Positions 6,841 through 14,448 of a stretch of 17,687 bases of DNA are shown one piece after another; the first letter of the stretch is position 1, and each line of letters starts with the position of its first letter. This DNA comes from Pseudomonas sp. (GTDB lineage Bacteria > Pseudomonadota > Gammaproteobacteria > Pseudomonadales > Pseudomonadaceae): positions 1-17,687 of the forward strand of contig NZ_JASLAW010000050.1 in the NCBI RefSeq assembly GCF_030147005.1, read 5' to 3'. The position numbers were made by a program, and so were the translations under genes. A model generated the notes under the pieces. That model saw nothing but the letters and a program-made list of their open reading frames with translations, searched no databases and was not told where the DNA came from.

Positions 6841-7874
6841 CAAACCACCTCTACCGCGTTGCTCTGTCGCTCGAGCAGTTCGCCGATCGGCTCGAGGGCC
6901 AGGCCCAGTTCAGCGGCCACCGCGTGGAACTCGGCGTCGCCCTCGGCGGTAACGGCGATCAGCAGGCCACCGCTGGTTTGCGGGTCGCACAGCACGCGCT
7001 TGTGCAGCTCCTGCACGCGCCCCAGCTTGCTGGCGTAGCTGTCGAAGTTGCGCAAGGTGCCACCCGGTACGCAACCCTGGTCCAGGTAGTACTCGACACC
7101 CGGCAAGCGTGGGACTTTTGCATACTCGATGCGGGCCGTGAGGCCGCTGCCGTCGGCCATCTCCACCAAGTGACCGAGCAGGCCGAAGCCCGTGACATCG
7201 GTCATCGCCGTCACACCGGCCAATTTGCCGAAACGGCTGCCGGGTTTGTTAAGCGTGCACATCCAGTCACGGGCCAGGCCGATATCCGCTTCGCGCAACT
7301 TGCCCTTCTTTTCCGCGGTAGTGAGGATGCCGATGCCCAAGGGCTTGGTCAGGTACAGCTTGCACCCGGCGGTGGCGGTGTCGTTGCGCTTCATATGGCG
7401 CTTTTGCACGATGCCCGTCACGGCCAGGCCGAAGATCGGCTCCGGGGCATCGATGGAGTGCCCACCCGCCAGGGGAATGCCGGCAGCGTCGCACACGGCG
7501 CGGCCACCACGGATGACTTCGCGGGCGATCTCCGGCGCCAGCACATTCACCGGCCAACCGAGAATAGCGATGGCCATCAACGGGTCGCCGCCCATGGCAT
7601 AGATGTCGCTGATGGCGTTGGTGGCGGCGATGCGGCCGAAGTCGAAAGGGTCATCGACGATCGGCATGAAAAAATCGGTGGTGGAAACCACGCCGCGCTC
7701 GTCGTCGATGGCGTACACGGCCGCGTCATCACGGGAGGCGTTGCCTACCCAGAGGTTGGGGTCGAGATTCTGTGCGCCGCTGCCGGCAAGGATCACTTCC
7801 AGCACCTGGGGCGAGATTTTGCAGCCGCAACCCGCACCGTGGCTGTACTGGGTAAGGCGAATCGGCTCGTTCAT
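6840..7874 (-). CDS. selD: Selenide, water dikinase (selenophosphate synthetase)
   Basis: SelD makes selenophosphate from selenide and ATP. The 344-residue protein begins NEPIRLTQYSHGAGCGCKIS, which holds the catalytic Cys (C16, equivalent to E. coli C17) and Lys (K19). The residue is encoded as Cys, not selenocysteine. Further conserved segments are GNASRDDAAVY, STTDFFMPIVDDPFDFGRIAA and AGGHSIDAPEPIFGL. The ATG at 7874 is chosen because a GAGGT Shine-Dalgarno precedes it and the protein then aligns with E. coli SelD; the open frame extends to 7937, but that stretch is the upstream terminator. Its stop overlaps the selU start. No selA, selB or selC is present in the window, so the visible role is tRNA selenation. 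Confidence 0.96.
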   Translation of the reverse strand: MNEPIRLTQYSHGAGCGCKISPQVLEVILAGSGAQNLDPNLWVGNASRDDAAVYAIDDERGVVSTTDFFMPIVDDPFDFGRIAATNAISDIYAMGGDPLMAIAILGWPVNVLAPEIAREVIRGGRAVCDAAGIPLAGGHSIDAPEPIFGLAVTGIVQKRHMKRNDTATAGCKLYLTKPLGIGILTTAEKKGKLREADIGLARDWMCTLNKPGSRFGKLAGVTAMTDVTGFGLLGHLVEMADGSGLTARIEYAKVPRLPGVEYYLDQGCVPGGTLRNFDSYASKLGRVQELHKRVLCDPQTSGGLLIAVTAEGDAEFHAVAAELGLALEPIGELLERQSNAVEVV

Positions 7875-7915
7875 GGTGGACCTCAAGCTATCAAGTGGGC
7901 CGATTCTAGCAGACA

Positions 7916-7962
7916 GCAAAAGGCCGGCTGGGCTCATATGAGCGCAGCCGGCCTTTTGTTGC
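7916..7962 (-). terminator. Rho-independent terminator after the TerC-family gene
   Basis: AAAAGGCCGGCTG (7918-7930) pairs with CAGCCGGCCTTTT (7945-7957) around a loop holding the palindrome CTCATATGAG. It has A and T tracts at both ends and so looks bidirectional. It lies directly behind the TerC stop and 40-odd bases before selD, which separates the two minus-strand units. Confidence 0.9.
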
Positions 7963-7967
7963 AGCGG

Positions 7968-8717
7968 TTACTGGCGGGCAGCGAGCAAACGCTTGTGGCG
8001 ATTACGCCGTGCGATATTCAAACATTCGATAGCCGCCGAGAACGCCATGGCCGCGTACACGTAGCCTTTGGGCACATGGGCACCGAAGCCTTCGGCGATC
8101 AGCGTCATGCCGATCATGATCAAAAAGCCCAGGGCCAGCATCACCACGGTCGGGTTGTCGTTGATGAACTTGGCCAACGGTTCCGCCGCCACCAGCATCA
8201 CGATGACCGAGGTCACCACGGCAATGATCATGATCGGCAAGTGTTCGGTCATGCCCACTGCCGTGATGATGCTGTCGATGGAGAACACCAGGTCGAGCAG
8301 CAGGATCTGCCCGATGGCCGCGGCAAAACCGATGGCAACCGTATTGCCGACGCTGATTTTCTCTTCGGGCTCCGGGTCCATGCTGTGATGGATCTCGGTG
8401 GTTGCCTTCCACACCAGGAACAGGCCACCGGCGATCAGGATCATGTCCTTCCACGAGAAGCCCTGACCGAACACTTCGAATACCGGCGTCGTCAACTGCA
8501 CGATAAACGCGATGGTGCTCAACAGGCCCAGGCGCAACACCAACGCCATGCTGATGCCTATGCGCCGCGCCTTGGCCCGATGCTGCTCGGGCAATTTGTT
8601 GGTGAGGATCGAGATGAAGATCAGGTTGTCGATGCCCAGCACGATTTCCATGACGATCAAGGTCGCCAGTGCGACCCAGGCGGTGGGGCTGGCGGCCAGT
8701 TGTAAAAGATAATCCAT
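7968..8717 (-). CDS. TerC-family integral membrane protein
   Basis: The protein has 249 residues and about seven hydrophobic segments. The paired family motifs carry buried acidic residues: MEIVLGIDNLIFISIL (23-38, with E24 and D30) and LLDLVFSIDSIITAVGMT (140-157, with D142 and D148). A charged loop, HHSMDPEPEEK, lies between the halves, and the C-terminus is basic (ARRNRHKRLLAARQ). TerC relatives are linked to tellurite resistance and, in several bacteria, to manganese or other metal export near the Sec translocon; which applies here cannot be read from the sequence. No other ter genes are present. It follows the small lipoprotein gene by 28 bases in the same direction and is closed by a strong terminator, so the two form a unit. 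Confidence 0.88.
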   Translation of the reverse strand: MDYLLQLAASPTAWVALATLIVMEIVLGIDNLIFISILTNKLPEQHRAKARRIGISMALVLRLGLLSTIAFIVQLTTPVFEVFGQGFSWKDMILIAGGLFLVWKATTEIHHSMDPEPEEKISVGNTVAIGFAAAIGQILLLDLVFSIDSIITAVGMTEHLPIMIIAVVTSVIVMLVAAEPLAKFINDNPTVVMLALGFLIMIGMTLIAEGFGAHVPKGYVYAAMAFSAAIECLNIARRNRHKRLLAARQ

Positions 8718-8745
8718 AGGTCAGTCCTGACGTTGTGCTGTGAAA

Positions 8746-8997
8746 TTAGGTTTCTTGGGTATGGGATTGCGCGTCTTTTTCTTCCTGATCATCCTTTTTA
8801 GGCGGATTGATCAAGCCCTGGGTCGCTTCACTCAATGCCTGCTCGGCGGCTTTCTGGGTGTCATCGATGGCTTGTTTGGCCGATTCGGTGGCCTTGCCCA
8901 GCACCTGCTGCGCGCTTTTCTCGACCTGATCGCACCCGCTGATCGCCACCAATGAAAGCGCAAGCAGTGCAGCCGCGCCCAGGGAATTGAGTTTCAT
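8746..8997 (-). CDS. Small lipoprotein with Ala-rich helical domain
   Basis: This 83-residue protein has a clear lipoprotein signal: KLNSLGAAALLALSLVAISGC, with the lipidated Cys at position 22. The next residue is Asp, which in E. coli keeps lipoproteins in the inner membrane. A single amphipathic Ala/Gln/Lys-rich helix follows (about 24-62: VEKSAQQVLGKATESAKQ and onward), then a highly charged tail (NPPKKDDQEEKD). No function is recognised. A GAGGA Shine-Dalgarno precedes ATG 8997; the open frame continues to 9132, but the upstream part is non-coding and overlaps the nhaR promoter region. The TerC-family gene lies 28 bases downstream and is probably co-transcribed. Confidence 0.8.
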   Translation of the reverse strand: MKLNSLGAAALLALSLVAISGCDQVEKSAQQVLGKATESAKQAIDDTQKAAEQALSEATQGLINPPKKDDQEEKDAQSHTQET

Positions 8998-9102
8998 GAT
9001 GTATTCCTCGTTAGAACCCTTGGGTCCAAATAGTGGCCCCGCGATAGCGAGGCATTCTATGCAGGCCAACAGTTCAGGAAAATTCGTTTTTTTCTCGCGT
9101 AT

Positions 9103-9121
9103 ACTTCGTTTTTTACGAAGT
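9103..9121. promoter_or_regulatory. Perfect inverted repeat upstream of the nhaR-like gene
   Basis: ACTTCGT (9103-9109) and ACGAAGT (9115-9121) flank TTTTT, ten bases before the regulator start and in the divergent region shared with the lipoprotein gene. TTCGTTTTTT also occurs once more at 9083-9092. It could be an operator (autoregulation by the LysR protein) or a short leader hairpin. Confidence 0.5.
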
Positions 9122-9131
9122 GTAGACGGCA

Positions 9132-10034
9132 ATGCTCAATTATCGACAATTGCATTACTTCTGGGTGGTGGCGAAGACCGGCAGCATCGTGCGCGCCTGC
9201 GAACAACTGAACCTCACGCCCCAGACCATCAGCGGGCAGATCAGCCTGTTGGAACAGACTTTTGGCATCGCCCTGTTTCAGCGCGTAGGCCGCCAGCTGG
9301 AGCTGACCGAAGCCGGGCGTCGGGCTCTGCCTTACGCCGAGCACATGTTCCAGACCGGCAACGAATTGGAGGCGATGCTGCGCGCGCAACCCAATGAGCA
9401 GCAGATTGTGTTCCGCGTCGGGGTGGCGGATGTGGTGCCCAAGTCCATCGTGTACCGGCTGATCGCCCCCACCATGGAGCTGAGCGAACCGATCCGTATC
9501 ACTTGCCGCGAAGACAAACTCGAACGGTTATTGGCCGACCTGGCGATTCAGCGGCTGGACCTGGTGATCTCCGACAGCCCGATGCCCACGCATTTGGACA
9601 TCAAGGGCTACAGCCAGAAGCTGGGGGAATGCGGCATCAGTTTTTTCGCCACCCAGGCATTGGCTGAGCAACACAGCGGCGCTTTTCCGGCGTGTTTGCA
9701 CGGCGCGCCCTTGTTGATTCCCGGTGCGGAGACCGTTGTGCGCAGCCGTTTGCAGCGCTGGTTTGCCGACCAGCAGATTCAACCCATGATCATCGGCGAG
9801 TTCGACGACAGCGCGTTGATGCAGGCATTCGGGCAATCCGGCAGCGGCATCTTTATCGCCCCCAGCGTGATCGCCGATGAGGTGGTGCGCCAGTGCGGCG
9901 TGGCGCTGATCGGCCAGACCGACGCGGTGACCGAATCGTTCTACGCCATCTCGGTGGAGCGCAAGGTCAAGCACCCCGGCATCGTGGCGATTACCGAAGG
10001 CGCCCGACGCGAACTGTTTACCGCCCTGCCCTGA
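9132..10034 (+). CDS. nhaR: LysR-family activator, NhaR-like
   Basis: This 300-residue LysR-type regulator has an N-terminal winged helix: NYRQLHYFWVVAKTGSIVRA, then LTPQTISGQISLLEQ in the recognition region. The effector domain carries blocks characteristic of NhaR rather than generic LysR proteins: VGVADVVPKSIV, LDLVISDSPM, LGECGISFFATQ, FPACLHGAPLLIPG and IGEFDDSALMQAFG. In E. coli NhaR responds to sodium and activates the nhaA antiporter and other genes. Here no nhaA is adjacent; the next plus-strand gene, 161 bases on, is the Na+-coupled symporter sstT, an interesting but unproven target. The start ATG at 9132 fits the family. The lipoprotein gene is divergent and the intervening 134 bases hold an inverted repeat. 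Confidence 0.88.
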   Translation: MLNYRQLHYFWVVAKTGSIVRACEQLNLTPQTISGQISLLEQTFGIALFQRVGRQLELTEAGRRALPYAEHMFQTGNELEAMLRAQPNEQQIVFRVGVADVVPKSIVYRLIAPTMELSEPIRITCREDKLERLLADLAIQRLDLVISDSPMPTHLDIKGYSQKLGECGISFFATQALAEQHSGAFPACLHGAPLLIPGAETVVRSRLQRWFADQQIQPMIIGEFDDSALMQAFGQSGSGIFIAPSVIADEVVRQCGVALIGQTDAVTESFYAISVERKVKHPGIVAITEGARRELFTALP

Positions 10035-10195
10035 CCGCAGTGTGGGAACGACTTAGCTAAATCCGACGGTGCCGGTGACGGAATGACGCAGCAAACGGGA
10101 CTCGTCTTACAGCATGCTAGACTTCGCGCCTGCTCCATACAGTACTTTCTTCCTGCAATGCTGTGCCCTACTAAAAAAACTAGAGACAACTGTTT

Positions 10196-11416
10196 ATGAC
10201 TGCTGCCCCTTCACTGCTGCAACGTTTAATGCGCGTCAGCCTGGTCACCCAAATCATCATCGGCCTGATCGCCGGGATTCTGCTGGCGCTGTTGCTGCCC
10301 GAGGCCGCCAAGGCCAGCGGGTTTATTGGCAAATTGTTCGTCACGGCACTGAAGGCCGTCGCGCCGATCCTGGTGTTTGTGCTGGTGATGGCGTCTATCG
10401 CCAACCATAAACACGGCCAGGAAACCCATATCCGGCCGATCCTGTTCCTGTATTTGCTGGGTACCTTTGCCGCTGCCGTGGTGGCGGTGGTTGCCAGCAT
10501 GATGTTCCCATCGTCTCTGGTACTGGCTACGCACGACGCCACTGTAAGCGCCCCTGGCGGTATCGGCGAGGTGCTGCAGGGGCTGCTGCTCAGCGTGGTG
10601 GATAACCCGATCAGCGCACTGATGAATGCCAACTTCATTGGCATCCTGGCCTGGGCCATCGGCATGGGCATTGCCATTCGCCACGCCGGCGAAACCACCC
10701 GCACGGTGCTCGACGACCTGTCCAATGGCGTGACGCTGATCGTTCGCGTGGTGATCCGCTTCGCCCCGCTGGGGATCTTCGGCCTGGTCGCTTCGACCCT
10801 GGCCACCTCCGGCTTCGGCGCCCTGCTCGGCTATGCCCACCTGTTGATGGTGCTGATCGGCTGCATGCTGTTCGTGGCGTTGGTGATCAACCCGGCCATC
10901 GTGTTCTGGAAACTGCGCCGTAACCCGTACCCGCTGGTGTTGTTGTGCCTGCGCGAAAGCGGTATCACCGCGTTCTTCACCCGCAGTTCGGCGGCGAATA
11001 TCCCGGTGAACCTGGCGCTGAGCAAGCGTCTGGGCCTGCATGAGGACACCTACTCGGTATCGATCCCGCTCGGTGCCACGATCAATATGGCCGGTGCCGC
11101 GATCACCATCACTGTGCTGACCCTGGCGGCCGTGCATACCCTGGGCATCGCCGTAGACCTGCCCACCGCCGTGCTGCTGAGTGTGGTCGCGGCCATTTGC
11201 GCCTGCGGGGCTTCGGGCGTGGCCGGTGGTTCACTGCTGCTGATCCCGCTGGCGTGCAGCCTGTTCGGCATCCCGAGCGAGATCGCCATGCAGGTGGTGG
11301 CGGTAGGCTTCATCATCGGTGTGCTGCAGGATTCGGCGGAAACCGCGCTCAATTCGTCCACCGATGTGTTGTTTACTGCGGCGGCATGTTTGAACAAGGA
11401 CGAACAGCGGGCTTAA
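10196..11416 (+). CDS. sstT: Serine/threonine:Na+ symporter
   Basis: SstT imports serine and threonine with sodium across the inner membrane (dicarboxylate/amino acid:cation symporter family). The 406-residue protein is close to the E. coli length (414). It begins LLQRLMRVSLVTQIIIGLIA and carries ANFIGILAWAIGMGIAIRH, the substrate-region hairpin SGITAFFTRSSAANIPVNL, PLGATINMAGAAITI and, near the end, GVLQDSAETALNSSTDVLFTA, all diagnostic for SstT. Multiple hydrophobic helices run through the protein. It is probably transcribed from the 161-base gap behind the nhaR-like gene; the Shine-Dalgarno is weak (AGAGA, distant). A strong terminator follows directly. Confidence 0.95.
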   Translation: MTAAPSLLQRLMRVSLVTQIIIGLIAGILLALLLPEAAKASGFIGKLFVTALKAVAPILVFVLVMASIANHKHGQETHIRPILFLYLLGTFAAAVVAVVASMMFPSSLVLATHDATVSAPGGIGEVLQGLLLSVVDNPISALMNANFIGILAWAIGMGIAIRHAGETTRTVLDDLSNGVTLIVRVVIRFAPLGIFGLVASTLATSGFGALLGYAHLLMVLIGCMLFVALVINPAIVFWKLRRNPYPLVLLCLRESGITAFFTRSSAANIPVNLALSKRLGLHEDTYSVSIPLGATINMAGAAITITVLTLAAVHTLGIAVDLPTAVLLSVVAAICACGASGVAGGSLLLIPLACSLFGIPSEIAMQVVAVGFIIGVLQDSAETALNSSTDVLFTAAACLNKDEQRA

Positions 11417-11427
11417 ACGCCAGCTGT

Positions 11428-11472
11428 AAAAAAGCCCGGGACGGTTCGTTGAGGAACCTCCCGGGCTTTTTT
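11428..11472. terminator. Bidirectional rho-independent terminator
   Basis: AAAAAAGCCCGGGA (11428-11441) pairs with TCCCGGGCTTTTTT (11459-11472), and an inner GGTTC/GAACC pairing extends the stem. It serves the convergent sstT and DUF1993 genes. Confidence 0.93.
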
Positions 11473-11480
11473 GTGGCTGC

Positions 11481-11990
11481 TTAGAAAGCGCCCATGTAAT
11501 CGCGCTTGCCCACTTCGACGCCGTTATGACGCAGCAACGCGTAAGCGGTGGTGACGTGGAAGAAGAACTGCGGCAGGCCGTAGGTCAGCAGGTAGGACTG
11601 GCCGCTGAAGCGCTTCTCTTTCGGGGTGCCTGGGCGGGTGACGATCTCGATGCCTTCCTTGCCGTCGATTTGCTCAGGCTTGAGGGTGTCGACAAAAGCC
11701 AGCACCTTGGCGATCAGCGCTTGCAGGTCGGCGAAAGTGACTTCGCTGTCTTCGTACTTCGGCACTTCAATCTCGGCCAGGCGTGCGCTGACGCCTTTGG
11801 CGAAGTCGACGGCGATCTGTACCTGGCGCACCAGCGGGAACATATCCGGGAACAGGCGCGCCTGCAGCAAGGCGTTCGGTTCGATGTTCTTGGCGGTGGC
11901 GTGGGCTTCGGCTTTGTTCAGCACATCGCTGAGGGCGTTGAGCATTTGCTTGAAGACTGGGATAGAAGCGGCATACAGGGAAATAGTCAT
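11481..11990 (-). CDS. DUF1993 family protein
   Basis: This 169-residue soluble protein starts TISLYAASIPVFKQMLNALS and carries the family blocks RLFPDMFPLVRQVQIAVDFAK, YEDSEVTFADLQALI and, at the end, LPQFFFHVTTAYALLRHNGVEVGKRDYMG. These match DUF1993 (PF09351), an all-helical family with a DinB-like bundle whose function is unknown. The Asp and His residues in the FPDM and FFFHVTTAYALLRH segments lie where DinB-like folds often hold a metal, but that is inference. It is a single gene between a shared terminator and the divergent yceH-like gene. Confidence 0.85.
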   Translation of the reverse strand: MTISLYAASIPVFKQMLNALSDVLNKAEAHATAKNIEPNALLQARLFPDMFPLVRQVQIAVDFAKGVSARLAEIEVPKYEDSEVTFADLQALIAKVLAFVDTLKPEQIDGKEGIEIVTRPGTPKEKRFSGQSYLLTYGLPQFFFHVTTAYALLRHNGVEVGKRDYMGAF

Positions 11991-12105
11991 GTCAGTCTCA
12001 CGGTAATGGCAGGGTTGGAACCAGCGGCGATTATAGCCATGCCTGCCGCTTGTCTTTTATTTTTTCCGGCTTAGGCTAAAGGATTGACTGCTGAGGGAAC
12101 GCGCG

Positions 12106-12756
12106 ATGACCGCCGAGCACGACACCGATACGCCTGAGCCGCGCCTGAACAGCACGGAAATCCGCATCCTGGGCTGCCTGATAGAGAAACAGGCGACCAA
12201 CCCGGAAACCTACCCCCTGACCCTCAACGCCCTGGTACTGGCCTGTAACCAGAAAACCAGCCGCGAACCGGTGACCAACCTAAGCCAGGGCCAGGTTGGC
12301 CAGAGCCTGCGCGTGCTGGAAGGCCAGGGCTATACCCGACTGGTCATGGGCAGCCGCGCCGACCGCTGGGAACACCGCGTCGAAAAGGCGCTGGAACTGG
12401 TGCCGGCCCAGGTAATCCTGATCGGGCTGCTGTTCCTGCGCGGGCCGCAGACAGTCAATGAATTGCTGACGCGCAGTGGGCGCATGCATGACTTTGAAGA
12501 CGCCGAGCAGGTGGTGCATCAACTGGAACGCCTGATTGCACGGGGCTTGGCGGTGCTGGTACCGCGCCAGGCGGGGCAGCGCGAGGACCGGTATACCCAT
12601 GCGCTGGGGGACCCCGCGGATATCGAAGCAATTATTACAGCGCGCGGCAACCCGGTGGAACGTGGCGGCGGGGCTGTCTCCGTGGAGCGTATTGAAGAGT
12701 TGGAAGCGCGGATTGCGGCGCTGGAAGAGCGCCTGGCACAGTTGGAACAGGCCTGA
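12106..12756 (+). CDS. YceH/DUF480 family winged-helix protein
   Basis: The 216-residue protein contains two tandem winged-helix domains. The first holds LNSTEIRILGCLIEKQATNP, YPLTLNALVLACNQKTSREPV and VGQSLRVLEGQGYTRLV. The second holds LIGLLFLRGPQTVNELLTRS and VVHQLERLIARGLAVLVPRQ. These are the DUF480 (PF04337, E. coli YceH) signatures. A C-terminal coiled coil (about 193-216: VERIEELEARIAALEERLAQ) suggests oligomerisation. The function is not established; the fold implies DNA or protein binding. GAGGGA lies a suitable distance before ATG 12106. The DUF1993 gene is divergent and a REP doublet follows the stop. Confidence 0.88.
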   Translation: MTAEHDTDTPEPRLNSTEIRILGCLIEKQATNPETYPLTLNALVLACNQKTSREPVTNLSQGQVGQSLRVLEGQGYTRLVMGSRADRWEHRVEKALELVPAQVILIGLLFLRGPQTVNELLTRSGRMHDFEDAEQVVHQLERLIARGLAVLVPRQAGQREDRYTHALGDPADIEAIITARGNPVERGGGAVSVERIEELEARIAALEERLAQLEQA

Positions 12757-12768
12757 CGAGATTCAAAC

Positions 12769-12861
12769 CTGTGGGAGCGGGCTTGCTGGCAAAAGGCCGT
12801 GGGTCAGTCGATATATTTGCCGACTGACACTGCGCTTTCGCGATCAAGCCCGCTCCCACAG
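12769..12861. repeat. REP doublet (REPIN) with nested palindrome
   Basis: CTGTGGGAGCGGGCTTG (12769-12785) and its exact reverse complement (12845-12861) form a 17-bp inverted pair of the common Pseudomonas GTGGGAGCGGGCTTGC REP. Between them GTCAGTCG (12803-12810) and CGACTGAC (12821-12828) pair as an inner stem. The element lies between the convergent yceH-like and sdhL-like genes. Confidence 0.92.
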
Positions 12862-12879
12862 TGGGCTGCGCGCAGGGCA

Positions 12880-13698
12880 TTAGCTCCGGGCGAAGGCTAC
12901 CGCCGCCTGGAACTGCTCCTGCGTAGGGCGCACGCCGGTATACAGCACAAACTGCTCCAGCGCTTGGATTGCAATCACTTCAAGCCCGGTAATCACCCGC
13001 TTGCCCTGGGCACGCGCATGCACAATCAAGGGTGTTTCAGCGGGGATCGCCACGACGTCAAACACCGTCTCGGCGTTATCAACCGCATCGGCCTCAAACG
13101 CCAGCTGATCCGCCTCCGCTCCGCCGGTCATACCGATCGGTGTCACATTAACCAGCATCCGCGGGCGCAGATCGCCCAGCTCAGCCTGCCATTCATACCC
13201 CAGGTTGTGTGCCAGGGCTCTGCCCGCCGCTTCATTGCGCGCGACGATCACGCCATTGGCGTAACCGCCATCGCGCAAGGCACTGGCCACGGCCTTGGCC
13301 ATGCCGCCGCTGCCGCGCAGGACGAAGCTGGAGTCTTGCGGCACCTGATGTTTTTTCAGCAATTGCTCAACGGCGATGTAATCGGTGTTGTAGGCCTTGA
13401 GACGGCCGCCGGTATTGACGATGGTGTTCAGGGAGTCGATGGCTTGAACCGAATCGTCGAGTTCGTCCACTAAAGCGATGGCCGCTTCCTTGAACGGCAT
13501 GGACACGCCACACCCCCGAATGCCCAGCGCCCGTATGCCACCGATCGCGCCGGGCAAGTCCTGGCTGCTGAAGGCTTTATAGTAGAAATTCAGGCCCAAC
13601 TGCTCATACAGATGGTTATGGAAACGCAGGCCGAAATTCCCGGGACGCGCCGACAGTGACATGCACAGCTGGGTGTCCTTGTTGGGGTGCATCTGCAT
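12880..13698 (-). CDS. Shikimate 5-dehydrogenase-like protein (SdhL/HI0607 type)
   Basis: The protein has 272 residues with the shikimate-dehydrogenase fold. The substrate-binding N-terminal domain contains NKDTQLCMSLSARPGNFG and the catalytic Lys in GVSMPFKEAA (K70), with the partner Asp in NTDYIAV (D106). The Rossmann domain contains VLRGSGGMAKAVASAL (127-142), and the protein ends TGLEVIAIQALEQFVLYTGV. The NKDTQLCMSLS start and the RALGIRG-VSMPFKE spacing match Haemophilus HI0607, the SdhL class, which has much lower shikimate activity than AroE. It is therefore probably not the housekeeping enzyme, and its true substrate is unclear. AAGGAG lies six bases before ATG 13698, which fixes the start. 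Confidence 0.88.
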   Translation of the reverse strand: MQMHPNKDTQLCMSLSARPGNFGLRFHNHLYEQLGLNFYYKAFSSQDLPGAIGGIRALGIRGCGVSMPFKEAAIALVDELDDSVQAIDSLNTIVNTGGRLKAYNTDYIAVEQLLKKHQVPQDSSFVLRGSGGMAKAVASALRDGGYANGVIVARNEAAGRALAHNLGYEWQAELGDLRPRMLVNVTPIGMTGGAEADQLAFEADAVDNAETVFDVVAIPAETPLIVHARAQGKRVITGLEVIAIQALEQFVLYTGVRPTQEQFQAAVAFARS

Positions 13699-13859
13699 GG
13701 TAGCTCCTTGAAGTAAGCAAATCGGTACAGACCTTACACAACCTTTACCAATCGGCTGTGCTGTTTTTCAGAAACACGTTGTCTTAAAAGCATCCCCGCG
13801 ACAATCCTTGAGTCTATTGACTGCAGACCACAAGCGCAGGGGCTAACCGAGGAATGACC

Positions 13860-14213
13860 ATGATTCGTAAAGTCCCCAGGATCGCCTTGCTCATTGGCGC
13901 ACTCGCTATGGCAGGCCAAGCTTCCGCCCACGGTGGTGGTTGGGGTGGCCCGGCCGTGTTGGGTGCTCTTGTCGGTGCCGCTGTCGTCGGCTCCGTGGTT
14001 GCCAGCCAGCCTCGTGAGGTCTATGTACAGCAACCGGTGTACGTCCAACCGCAACCGGTGTATGCCGCTCCGCCGCCGGTGTACTACGCACCGCCACCAC
14101 CGGTGTACGTACAGCAACGGGTTTACTACCGCCCGGCACCGGTCTATTACGGCCCGCCACGGGGTTATGGCTACTATGGCCCTCCCCACGGCTACTACCG
14201 GCACGGCTGGTAA
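13860..14213 (+). CDS. Secreted PVY-repeat protein with glycine-zipper-like segment
   Basis: This 117-residue protein has a signal peptide (IRKVPRIALLIGALAMAGQASA, predicted cut after residue 23), a His/Gly start to the mature chain (HGGGWGG), and a hydrophobic small-residue segment (PAVLGALVGAAVVGSVVAS, about 31-49) that resembles a glycine zipper. A Pro/Tyr/Val/Gln-rich tail follows with repeated PVYV, PVYA and PVYY units and a Gly-Tyr-rich end (GYGYYGPPHGYYRHGW). It is likely in the periplasm or outer envelope; no function is recognised. GAGGA (13849-13853) abuts an ATG at 13854 but sits six bases from ATG 13860, so I chose the latter. A strong terminator follows. It is divergent from the sdhL-like gene. 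Confidence 0.8.
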   Translation: MIRKVPRIALLIGALAMAGQASAHGGGWGGPAVLGALVGAAVVGSVVASQPREVYVQQPVYVQPQPVYAAPPPVYYAPPPPVYVQQRVYYRPAPVYYGPPRGYGYYGPPHGYYRHGW

Positions 14214-14236
14214 CCGTCATCGGTGCAGATGCAACC

Positions 14237-14267
14237 GGCCCCGCTCGCTCGCGGGGCCTTTTTTTTT
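14237..14267 (+). terminator. Rho-independent terminator
   Basis: GGCCCCGC (14237-14244) and GCGGGGCC (14251-14258) form a perfect stem with loop TCGCTC, followed by nine T residues. It closes the PVY-repeat gene. Confidence 0.95.
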
Positions 14268-14448
14268 GCCTGGAGAGTCCGGATTTATCCTGCCAAGGTC
14301 GTTATGAGGACAATGCTTGAGCCGCAATCCCACATCATCAGGTTGAAATCTGCTCTTGATCGACCGATACCAACGCTGTCATGTTCGTGTCACCAACCCG
14401 TCTCACTATCGATTCTGTCCACTCAATAACAATTAAGGACGATTGACC
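14268..14448. other. Intergenic stretch, nothing coding seen
   Basis: Between the terminator and the 64-residue protein there is no convincing gene, RNA or repeat. It should hold the promoter of the next gene, but no strong -35/-10 pair stands out. AAGGA lies about ten bases before ATG 14449. Confidence 0.5.

Noticed and set aside
6924..8705. A very long open frame (593 codons) on the plus strand, antisense to selD, the terminator and the TerC-family gene
   Set aside because: It is opposite two well-recognised genes and runs through a strong terminator. Its protein is His/Gln/Asp-rich low-complexity sequence typical of GC-rich antisense shadows.
10226..11137. A 303-codon minus-strand frame inside sstT
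   Set aside because: The protein is His/Gln/Asp-rich with no motif, and sstT on the other strand is unmistakable.
13734..14204. A 156-codon minus-strand frame opposite the PVY-repeat gene
   Set aside because: It is the reverse of repetitive PVY codons. The plus-strand gene has a signal peptide, Shine-Dalgarno and terminator, and the minus frame has none of these.
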